From: Imbricaverruca yamaguchii
Lineage: Eukaryota > Arthropoda > Thecostraca > Neoverrucidae
Assembly (NCBI GenBank): GCA_034440575.1
Contig: JAOTOL010001556.1
Location: 1,397,501-1,461,500, forward strand
Length of the DNA stretch: 64,000 nt
Direction: 5' to 3'
In this document: positions 55,785 through 64,000 of the stretch, in pieces
How the letters are laid out: each line of letters opens with the position of its first letter
Position numbering within the stretch: the first letter of the stretch is position 1
The notes under the pieces: model-generated
Seen by the model: only the letters and a program-made list of their open reading frames with translations
The model's database searches: none
Told to the model about the DNA's origin: nothing
Translations under genes and position numbers: made by a program

Positions 55785-55819
55785 AGGTCATGTTAGGTCA
55801 CCGAGGTCAAGTCAGGTCA
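55785..55819 (+). promoter_or_regulatory. Four direct AGGTCA half-sites
   Basis: AGGTCA at 55785, 55795, 55804 and 55814 are separated by 4, 3 and 4 bases, i.e. DR4, DR3 and DR4 spacing as used by nuclear receptor heterodimers. The motif lies inside element A. Related but weaker arrays occur in the other copies (2166-2200, 2526-2568, 48752-48786). Binding is unproven. Confidence 0.45.
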
Positions 55820-56182
55820 AGTTGATGACAGGGTAATGGAACCAAACTTGATCAACCGGAATGTTGTCATATATGCAAATGACTGTCATGTGATTGGTGT
55901 CACTTGCATGTTGCTCCCTAAATATCCTGCGAACTACTGTTTGTCACTGTGTACCTAAGCCTTTCCATACTTTATTCATGTATTTCACTCCTTTCTTTGC
56001 GAAGCCGATTGCGCAGAGCCGCCCAATGGAGCAGTCGTGCGGGCGGCCTGCTTCCGGTAACTGGAGCAGGTAATGACCTGATAGTGCTGTTATATAGGCT
56101 ACCTGGGGTCAAATACCGTGTCTGACATCTGTATTGCACCATTTGAAATGTCAAAAACCCAATGATGCCCACTTCGGAGTAT

Positions 56183-57031
56183 TTAACCCGTCCCGTCTCG
56201 GGGGTGGGGTCTTCAATCGCCCCCACCCCCTCAGTTTTTTTTTCGCGGATAGTGAACGAACGGCGCGAGTAGCGCGTCGAAAATTCGCACAGCTTTTTCC
56301 ACATCTATTTGGCATGCAGTGTTCAAATTTTAAAGTCAGGTCATCTAGGGTCAACGAGTTAGTGAAGGTCAAGTGAGGTCACCTCCAAAAACGTTCAACC
56401 AGTCGTCACGCTTTAAGGAATACAGATATTTTAATGAAACTTTCAGCGTTTGCTTATATTTAGGGGTGCAACAAAACGTAAGAGAGGGATTTTTTCTCTC
56501 ATTTTTTGTCGTTTTTGACTACATATAAATTTTGGATATTTGCCTATTGCAATTCAAATCGAAGATTCTAGCTAAAGGAAGCATTTTTTCTTGCGGCAAG
56601 TTGACTTCCAACAACGTTTATCGGTCTGTTCTACCCATTGCAAAAGGAAAATTAAAGAAACTTGACAACTCAAAATTTTGAAAGTTCAAAAACTTTTTTA
56701 CGGGCCGACAAATTGCATGGCCCTGGTCGATTTTCCTGTCCTTTTATCATTCCAAATAAAAATCTTATTCTTCAAATATCCACCAAAATGGACTCCCCAG
56801 AGCCAAAAGATAATTAATGCAAGTCGTGAAAAGTCGTGAAAATCTAGCCCCCCTGGTGACGTCACTTTACGGGGAAAATTATTGTGGGGTTTGATCCGGA
56901 CACTACTCGTCGAGCGTTTTCCGATGACACCTCTTTCGTTTTCGTGCGACGCTTAGTTCGGATTTTAGAGGAGGTTACTAACCCCCCGAAACGGGGTGTG
57001 AGAATTTGACCGGAAAGACGTCGCGGGTTAC
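56183..57031. mobile_element. TTAA element family B, copy 2, nested in A
   Basis: Left end TTAACCCGTCCCGTCTCGGG, right end GACGTCGCGGGTTA followed by C in place of the final A. It is the inverted counterpart of 28745-29544. The empty site is readable in the other A copy (ATTTAAACACAACCACAGCG near 2928-2943), so B inserted at a TTAA inside A. Non-coding and A/T-rich in the middle. Confidence 0.82.
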
Positions 57032-57300
57032 ACACAATCACAGCGATCCATGACAACGACAAGCCAAGTCACGGAAAACCAGAAAAGCTCGGCATTTTGA
57101 CCTCATTTGACCTTGAAGATATCGACCTAAGGCCATGAAATTCGCACTACTATGCCCATCCACCGTGTGTTGCTCCAGCTTTACCCAACAATTTCGTTGC
57201 TCCAGCTTTAATAGGAGCCGAGATCTTACGGGGCGGAATCCACTCCCCCCACCCCCTCCGGTGCGCGTAGTTTTCAGAGGCCCTCCAGTCCGCGTGTTAA

Positions 57301-58260
57301 AACACGCGACCAGTTTCCACGGCAACCTTCCTACGGTGTTTACAAAGAAATAACGTGGTACCGTGAAGCAAATGGCTTCAGCACGCTAACAAGCATGTGG
57401 GAACGAACTTGCGACACCCGTCTTTACAAAATAAGTTGTGAGACTGGGGCAAATACTTCACCCAGCATTTTCCTGAGTGAGAAAAAGTGAATTGCTGTGG
57501 CCATTGAAGAGTGGAGAATGTGTGCCAAGGGGCCTGTAGGCAATTCGCAACAGTGTATGCTTAATAATTAGTTGCTAGCAGTAGTAAACTTCCTCGTCAA
57601 TATATTTATTTTAGTTAGCTCAGGTGTAGCACACGCATGCTTGACAACTGTACCACCGATGTACACAGACGACGGCTGATAGTTCATTTGAATCGTTATT
57701 CACGATAGCCACTCGCCAAGGTGGCGCGGAGACGCAAAGCCGTCCTGGGGAGCACTTACTCTGTCGCATAATGAGTGAAGCCGTTGTCACTGAGCGCGTA
57801 CTGTTCTTGCCGCGCAGCTGTTCTCCGTACGTAATGTTCTGTATGCGTTCCAATTGCGATATCCACGTCAGTTACTACATTGTTGGTGTTTATGTGGTGC
57901 ATGCTGATCGACCGCATCCGGGACGATGTGCGAGAGTACGTCAGTATCGGATTCCGCTGTTGAGCGTGCGAAATGTTTTTATCCGTCTGGAGCCGGTGAC
58001 TTGTGATCTTTTGATTCATACTATAGATTCCGAGAAACGCGAGGAACGGCCGGGCTGAATGTTAAGCACATTGCAAATATTGAAGGTCTCCCGGTACCAA
58101 TTATTGTTGAATGACTGTTGTTGTTGTTGCCCAACGGTTGTTTAATTGCCCAGTTAAATATTTGGATTCTTGGAAATAATGATCAAAATCAGGTGCGTGA
58201 ACATTAGAGCTTCAGAAACTTATGCCTATGTACATGGTCGAGAAAGAAAGAATATGTGCG
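57301..58260. other. Unassigned sequence
   Basis: No supported gene. Overlapping short frames on both strands at 57620-58060 lack recognisable domains. No repeats of the window's families were recognised. Confidence 0.4.
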
Positions 58261-58262
58261 GG

Positions 58263-58345
58263 CCGATTCGACCCGACCCAACCCGACCGGACCTGACCTG
58301 ACCTGACCTGATCTAACCTGACTCGATTCGACCAGACTCACCCGA
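58263..58345. repeat. (ACCTG)-type pentanucleotide repeat
   Basis: CCGACCCAACCCGACC grades into ACCTGACCTGACCTGACCTG and then CGATTCGACC variants. A small diverged microsatellite. Units of TGACCT resemble nuclear receptor half-sites but are probably incidental. Confidence 0.75.
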
Positions 58346-58507
58346 TCACGAATGCAAGAAAACATCCAGAATGACGGACAGTTTTTAATTGTACCATATA
58401 TTCTGAGGCGAGCCTCCATTACACTCCACCCCTTCGTCGAGAGTGGGCTTGTCCCAGCGGAGCCGCGCGTGGCCATGTGGAACGTTCCAACTCTGAGGGA
58501 TGAGACG

Positions 58508-58521
58508 AGTATATATATATC

Positions 58522-58586
<65 letters not shown>

Positions 58587-58786
58587 TGAATAATATCTGG
58601 ACAAATTATACAAAAGTGGCACATAGAGAGACACTATATTTCCAACACAAAGCATATCATCAACGTTTCGGCCGCAGGCCTTCTTCAGTTACGTCATCCT
58701 GAAGGAGGCCTGTGGCCGAAACATAGATGATGTGCTTTTTGGTGGAAATATAGTTTCTGTCTATGTGCCACTTATTGTATAATATG

Positions 58787-58820
<34 letters not shown>
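58508..58820. mobile_element. Palindromic element between TA microsatellites
   Basis: A (TA)n run (58508-58584) and another (about 58786-58818) enclose an inverted repeat: GTGGCACATAGAGAGACACT...GTTTCGGCCGCAGGCCTTCT on the left and AGGCCTGTGGCCGAAACATA...GTCTATGTGCCAC on the right, with a short loop near 58683-58703. It looks like a TA-targeting foldback or MITE. Confidence 0.75.
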
Positions 58821-58822
<2 letters not shown>

Positions 58823-58965
58823 GGAGAGAGAGAGAGAGAGAGAGTGAAGGAGGGGGGGGGTTTTTATTTTTTTTTTTAAATAAGTTTTTTTTTAAAATGG
58901 TAAAAAAAAATTTATTTTATTTTTAAAAAAAAAAAAGAAAATTTTTTATTTGGGGGGGGGGGGGG

Positions 58966-59011
<46 letters not shown>

Positions 59012-59022
59012 CTAATTTTTGG

Positions 59023-59061
<39 letters not shown>

Positions 59062-59103
59062 CCAGGGGGGGAAAAAAAGGGGGAAAAAAAAAAAAAAAAA
59101 AAA

Positions 59104-59140
<37 letters not shown>

Positions 59141-59231
59141 CCCCCTACCTATTAATTTTTTTTATTTATAATTAAATAAAAGAAAAAAAAAAAAAATTAA
59201 AAATTAAATATAAAAAAAAAAAGAAGGGGGG

Positions 59232-59264
<33 letters not shown>

Positions 59265-59280
59265 TTTATATTGTTAAAAA
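58823..59280. other. Poly-A/poly-T smear, probable assembly error
   Basis: After a GA run (58823-58844) the sequence is almost only A, T and G homopolymers, several tens of bases long. As with 6290-6545, this looks like unresolved low-quality sequence. The following 59281-59900, G/T-rich and atypical, may share the problem. Confidence 0.65.
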
Positions 59281-59960
59281 GGGATTTTTAAGATATAGAA
59301 ATGAAGTTTTTTGCTACTTGACCTTTGTGTGTGAGTGATGTTTGTGTGGATGTGTTATTAAAGTTGTTTGTTGGAGGAAAAATTAAATTATTAGAGATGG
59401 TTTTATGATGAAATTGGCTTTTTTTCATGTTTTCTTTTTACATATATCGTGCTGACCAGGGTGGTAAGGGGTTGGCCCGGGGGCGTAGTTGAGGTGGCGT
59501 TCGGGGGAAAGGCGTTCTGTAGGTTCCGTTCTGGTTTGCGGGGCCCCTGAAATAAAAACCGTTTTTCAGGAAGGTTGGTGTTCGCCCTAAATGTTGCTCG
59601 GGCGCTCCGGTGCTTGCGGGCGGCCTGGGAGCCCTCGCAAGCCCCCGTCCTGGTCTCCCCGTTTTGTTTTCGTGGTTGATCCGTGTTGTAAATTGTGCGT
59701 GTGGCTTTTGAAAATTAAATCGTTGCCTTGCCCGTCGTCTCGGTGGGTTCGCCTCTCGGTTTGCGGTGTGCGTCACCCCCTCTCGACTGGCGTCTGGGGG
59801 GGTGGGGGCTGTGAGTTGTCCCCCGTGGCTGCGGTGTCTTACCGCGTTTTCCGGTACTCCGTTGGGGGGAGTTATATGAAAACGAAGGGTGTTGGGCGCG
59901 GTGGGTTGGGTAAAGAGTAGAGAGAGAGAGAGAGAGATATGGATAACAGGGTTGTGATTG
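59281..59960. other. Atypical G/T-rich stretch
   Basis: Composition differs from both flanks and open frames on the two strands lack domains. It ends with an AG microsatellite (59919-59938) just before the signal-peptide exon. A promoter or 5' UTR could lie here, but sequence quality is doubtful. Confidence 0.3.
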
Positions 59961-59967
59961 TTGACAG

Positions 59968-60046
59968 ATGAGGAACTGGCCTCTAAGCGTTCTGCTGAGC
60001 CTCGTCGTGGTCTTGCTGGTCAGCCATGCAAACGCTGCAGAACCAG
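59968..60046 (+). CDS. First coding exon of a secreted protein
   Basis: ATG at 59968 opens MRNWPLSVLLSLVVVLLVSH, then ANAAEP. This is a textbook signal peptide: a charged start, a hydrophobic core of about 14 residues, and a small-residue cleavage site near AHANAA-type SHANAA. It ends CCAG/GTGAGG in phase 1. ATTGTTGACAG just before the ATG could be an acceptor, with the start right at an exon edge. The frame staying open into the intron (to 60222) shows no domain. The protein family is not recognised. Confidence 0.7.
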
Positions 60047-60199
60047 GTGAGGTGGACCGGCCGACCCGGTGTCTCGGCTGGAAGACGTCTGCCCACCCCT
60101 CACTTAGGGGTCAGGTGGGCCCTTCTCTTGGCGACAGAACTCCTTGGGACAACACCGGATTCTTCAGACAACATCAGGCATCAATGTTCCGACGGAGGC

Positions 60200-60688
60200 C
60201 TGATTCCCCAGGGGGGTCTTAGACTTCCAGTAGCAATTTCCAGTCTTCGGAAATACGTCGCACGTTCGGGGCCCCTCGAAGCCGGAGACCCATTCGTGGC
60301 CCATGCATGGGCATTTGTAAGTGCGACGGAGGAATCCCGGAACGTTAAGTCCGGCCGGGAACATATTCCTGAGAGCTTGAGAAGACCCTTGAATCCGCAA
60401 AGGTCCATTAAGCCTGAAGGGGTCATTGAACTAGGGGGCTTAAAGCAGGAGACCTATTCTAACACTAAACCCCTTTGGTCGTGGTGGCTCCTGTAGAAGT
60501 TGGAAGGGCCGTGGAATGATTATAGCTCCTGAGGCTTCAGTTTTCCTAGGAGTTTGAAAGCCTCTGGATATTTATGAAATCTGATTCTTCTGTTAATTCG
60601 AAGACCCATGAGGACTTGAGTTTCGGGAGCTTGAGAAATTGATACGAACAGGCGTGGTTCTTGGAAGCTGGATGGGCTCTTTCACGCC
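60200..60688. repeat. Degenerate tandem repeat
   Basis: Loosely repeated GAAGACCCTTGAA / GCTTGAGAA / GGGGGCTTAAAG motifs every 30-45 bases, on the intron side of the signal-peptide exon, leading into the left arm of the large inverted repeat. Confidence 0.5.
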
Positions 60689-61605
60689 TAAAGTTTTTGA
60701 AGACACTGTAGGGCCCTTTTCAACTAGAAGTACCCCTTGAAGCTGGAAATTCCCCATCAAGCTTGAGCTGCTTGTTGGTGATGGAGGGCCTCTGATATAT
60801 GGTCCCCGGCGCTCTCACTTATGAACCTTATATTAACTAAGAGTAGGGCCTATTACGCCACACAGTGTAGTGCATTCAGCTAAATGCGGCCACTTAAACG
60901 GGCAGAGAGGAGATAATAGTGATGGCAACTCTTGCGTACATCTTTTTCTCTTCCCATAAAATGTTGTTTTTTAACAACAGGAGGGAATTCCAGGCACTTT
61001 TCCAATCTTGCGGAGAGTATACCGTTGCCCTACCTTGGCCTATCTTGGCTAATTCCTGACCGCACCATTGATCGAAACTGCCTTCCCAGGCATCAAAGGT
61101 GAGCGACATGCGGACAACTAGTGCACCGTGCATGCTATTTTATCTTCTTGGATGTGGTTTAGCTCAATGTGTTCAATATGTACACATGAGCTTGGCAGAG
61201 GACGTGGGGCATGTACGGTGAATATATTCGACATATCCCAGGTCGGTTGTAGGCGTTGCATTGAATGGCTGGCAATTACTTATCTGTTTTTTTTCTGGAA
61301 ACCCCTGCTCCGTTGATTTGAAATGGTTTGTGCATTTGAAGGACATATTACAGACTTTTCTGTGATTAGGTGAAGCTGAGTCCCAACATGATATCTTGTC
61401 GATAGAAGCGCTCAAGAAGACGTGCAAGTGGTGCTGAGGTCACCTGTACCGGCACTCCTGCATAGCGTGGCAGTAAAACGGGAGGTCCATTAATGTTGGA
61501 CAATTGTGTGTAGCATTCGCCATATCATTTTTTTTATAAATACAAAGGGATGGCATTGCATGAAAAGAAGCCACCGAAAATGATATTTATTTCTCACCAT
61601 TAAAT
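60689..61605. repeat. Left arm of a ~0.9 kb inverted repeat
   Basis: It matches the reverse complement of 63092-64000. Anchors are AAGTACCCCTTGAAGCTGGA, GCTTGTTGGTGATGGAG, CACTTAAACGGGCAGAGAGG, GCATTGAATGGCTGGCAATT and GAAGCCACCGAAAATGA. By eye roughly nine in ten positions agree in the stretches I compared. The arm may start further left than 60689, because its partner is cut by the window edge. Confidence 0.85.
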
Positions 61606-61745
61606 AATTCCCTTCCTCCTCCTGGCGGGAGCTCCCATCATCATCGATTGTGGAGAACAGAAGGGCAAGTCGATGATATTTTGATCCTTCACTACGCAGA
61701 GAATCTTGATTTTAACGGATTTTTCCGAATTGGTGACCACCACAG

Positions 61746-61879
61746 TGGTAGTCAAAGTGAACATCGCCGTTGAGACGTATGTGAACACGAAACGGCCATC
61801 GCGCACCGACGTGGAGAGCAGCGACGACTCCAGCTCGGTCTCGCTGCAACAGACCGCCACCGGCCGTCAGTTGGGACAG
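61746..61879 (+). CDS. Probable second exon of the secreted protein
   Basis: Acceptor GACCACCACAG, donor GTCAGG. 134 bases, entering in phase 1 (which completes the split codon of 59968-60046) and leaving in phase 0. The peptide runs VVKVNIAVETYVNTKRPS, then RTDVESSDDSSSVSLQQTAT and GRQLGQ: a short beta-prone segment then an acidic Ser-rich linker. Codon use is GC-rich like the receptor exons. No family recognised. Later exons lie beyond the window or were not found. Confidence 0.5.
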
Positions 61880-62790
61880 GTCAGGTCACGCCACGGGTGA
61901 GGTCATGCGCTCGAATCATCGCAAGCGGATCAGATCGAACACTCTGGTCAGGTCAAAAGGCCCGTTGGGCGAAGATCATGAACCGCTCAAATAAACAGGC
62001 CACGTCAATTTAGATTCACTTTTGCCCTCGTGTTATCTGGGCAATGTTAGCACCTTGTGCATCGTAATAGATATGTGCGCAAACGATGAAAAGGTGATCT
62101 ATATACACGAAAAAACTAATGAAACTCATGATCTCAATTCTCAGTCGTTGTGATAATATGACGCTAGTAACATACAGTCCTGAGGTATAAAAAGCCTGTA
62201 ACGATCTATCCAATTATAATCATGGCCATATTATTGCGCATGAGGAAGGGAAGTTGGCAGCAGTTTATATGTCTTTGGGTGTAGCATGGATCATAGGAAC
62301 ACCATTTTCACAAATAAAGTTGTTCTACGCTGGGGAGTGGGTGATGTTCAGCTCTGTAGCTATACATTGGTACGAGCTATACATTGTTACGAATGTACAG
62401 AGCTATACATTCGTACCGATGTATAGCTCTGTAGAACAGGAATATGTCACACCAGGACACCTGGTACTGTGGATTCCCCTCCCCCACTTGACGGGCAGCT
62501 CATGCTGAAGTGTTCTTGGCGCCTTTCCGACTGCTGAGTGGCGTTTCACCTGGGCAGCTGAGGGTGTTCCTCATCCCTGGCGAGTAGATTGGCTGGCAAG
62601 ATGTGCAGTTTCCTAAGGTTACGGCGCCGTCTGGTACATGCAGTAGTAAATACGATGTCCGCAAAGCAGCTGTAGAGGCTAGTGACTGTGGTTTCCTCGA
62701 GAACGGTTACTGTGTCGGTGCGGAATATGGCCAGCAGGCGGTCCTGCCGAGCTGGCGCTGCGGAAACACGAACGGAGAAGTTAGAAACCG
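61880..62790. other. Spacer of the inverted repeat, no further exon seen
   Basis: Contains a small local palindrome (GCTATACATTGGTACGA and its near complement, about 62360-62435). Otherwise unassigned. Confidence 0.4.
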
Positions 62791-62798
62791 CTGAAACC

Positions 62799-62985
62799 AT
62801 CCGGGACAGAAGGGACAGGTCCGGAGCCACCCGGGACATGCAGGACAGGTCCAGAGCCACCCGGGACATGTGGGACGGCTTTTGGTCAGCCCAGGACATG
62901 TGGGACGGGTCTGGATCAACACGGGACAGGTGGGACGGGTCTGGAGCCACCCGGGACAGGTGGGACAGGTCTGGAATCACCCGGT
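62799..62985 (+). repeat. 30-bp minisatellite
   Basis: About six units of GGTCTGGAGCCACCCGGGAC, then ATGTGGGACA, period 30. Frames across it on both strands (Arg/Asp or Pro/Cys-rich) are artefacts. Confidence 0.88.
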
Positions 62986-63091
62986 TCATGCGGCACAGCA
63001 GCGTATGCTTATTGCAGTAGTAGGCTCGTAAACGACACTTGATATGCCAGCCAATTTGGCCAGCCAATTTGGAGGAGCAAGGAAACAAAAT

Positions 63092-64000
63092 GACTTAATA
63101 GTGATGAGTAAAGGTCATTTTCAGTGGCTTCTTTTCATGCAACGCCATCGGGATGTATTTTTTAAAAATGATATGGCGAATGCCACATACAAATGCCAGA
63201 CGTTAATGGACCACCGTTTCACTGCGACGCTATACAGGAATGCCGGTACAGGTGACCTCAGCACCACATGCACGTCCTCTTGAGCGCTTCTATCGACACA
63301 GATATCATGTTGCGACTCAGCTTCACCTAATCACGAAAAACGTCTGTAATATGTCCTTAAAATGCACAAACCATTTAAAATCAACGGAGCAGGGGTTTCC
63401 AGGAAAAAAAACAGATATGTAATTACCAGCCATTCAATGCAACGCCTACAACCGACCTGGGAGATGTCGAATATATTCACCGTACATGCCCCAGCGTCCT
63501 CTGCCAAGCTCATGTGTACATATTGAACACATTGAGCTAAACCACATCCAAGAAGACAAAATAGCATGTATGGTGCAGTAATTGTCTGCATGTCGCTCAC
63601 CTTTGATGCCTGGGAAGGCAGTTTAGATCAATGGTGGGGTCAGGAATTGGCCAAGGTAGGGCAACGGTATACTATCCGCAAGATTGAAGAAGTACCTAGA
63701 ATTCCTTCCTGTTGTTGAAAAAAAAACATTTTATTTGAAAGAAAAAGATCTACGCAAGTATTCTCATCACTATTATCTCCTCTCTGCCCGTTTAAGTGGC
63801 CGTATTTAGCCGAATCCACCACCCTGTGCGGCGTAATAGGCCTTTCTCCTGGTGCATATCAGGTTTGAAAGTGAGCGCGCCGGCGACCAGATATCAGTGG
63901 CTCTCCATCACCAACAAGCAGCTGAAACTTGATGGGGAATCTCCAGCTTCAAGGGGTACTTCCAGTCCAAATGGGCCCATACAATGTCTTCAAAAGCTTA
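63092..64000. repeat. Right arm of the ~0.9 kb inverted repeat, cut by window edge
   Basis: Reverse complement counterpart of 60689-61605, continuing to the last base, so its true outer end is unknown. The spacer between arms is about 1.5 kb. Confidence 0.85.

Larger units (their letters stand above)
55470..57300. mobile_element. TTAA element family A, copy carrying a nested element B
   Basis: Ends TTAACACGCGCC... and ...GGACT-type CCGCGTGTTAA, both with TTAA. About 1830 bp, of which 849 bp is element B inserted at 56183-57031. Outside that insert it follows 2206-3186 block by block (TGTGCCTAAGCATTTCCATAC-like, GAGCCGCCCAA, CAGCGATCCAT, TTTGACCTCATTTGACCTTG, GGAATCC). Non-coding. It has four AGGTCA half-sites at 55785-55819. 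Confidence 0.82.

Overview
This is a eukaryotic (metazoan, invertebrate) genomic window. Its genes are split into short GC-rich exons with GT...AG introns, and the rest is dense with transposable elements, tRNA-derived SINEs and minisatellites. I cannot name the species. The receptor type, exon pattern and repeat load suit an arthropod-like invertebrate, possibly a crustacean, but that is inference. Two stretches (about 6290-6545 and 58840-59280) are homopolymer smears that look like sequencing or assembly error.

The main content is one complete multi-exon gene on the + strand, 11057-54504. I assembled it by hand as 15 coding exons with compatible phases: 2400 nt including the stop, 799 aa. 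It encodes a type-A leucine-rich-repeat G-protein-coupled receptor (the glycoprotein hormone receptor or LGR1 family). Its parts are a signal peptide and Cys-rich N-terminus (exon 1), seven short LRR exons of 66-75 bp, all phase 2 (exons 2-8), a hinge with the family YPxHCCAF-like and [10 protein letters not shown] motifs (exons 9-10), and a seven-helix domain split over five exons (11-15) with an ERW motif after TM3 and NPYLY in TM7. The likely ligand class, from family knowledge, is the GPA2/GPB5 heterodimer.

Layout: 1-3200 holds SINE and LINE debris and a TTAA-flanked transposon. 3200-8005 holds a tRNA-like SINE and a 2.3 kb degenerate satellite. 8005-11056 is the receptor's 5' flank. 11482-27168 is a 15.7 kb first intron with two tRNA-SINEs, a hAT-like element with its 8-bp target duplication, and a 17.4-22.3 kb block that combines two 22-bp arrays, inverted and permuted flanking repeats and a decayed ORF of an uncharacterised invertebrate family. 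27.2-42.2 kb holds the LRR, hinge and TM1-3 exons. 42.2-50.7 kb is an intron with a nearly intact CR1-type LINE and a rearranged mariner. 50.7-54.5 kb holds TM4 to the C-terminus. 55.5-57.3 kb is a second TTAA element carrying a nested TTAA element. 59.97-61.88 kb holds two exons, in matching phase, of an unrecognised secreted protein. The second lies in the loop of an inverted repeat with arms of about 0.9 kb that runs to the window edge.

The most unusual points are: (i) minisatellites that grow out of receptor exon edges and duplicate real splice sites (exon 11 acceptor and donor, exon 13 donor); (ii) two related TTAA-target transposon families, one nested in the other with a readable empty site, one of them carrying clustered AGGTCA half-sites; (iii) the composite block in intron 1; (iv) the inverted-repeat-flanked exon at the right end.
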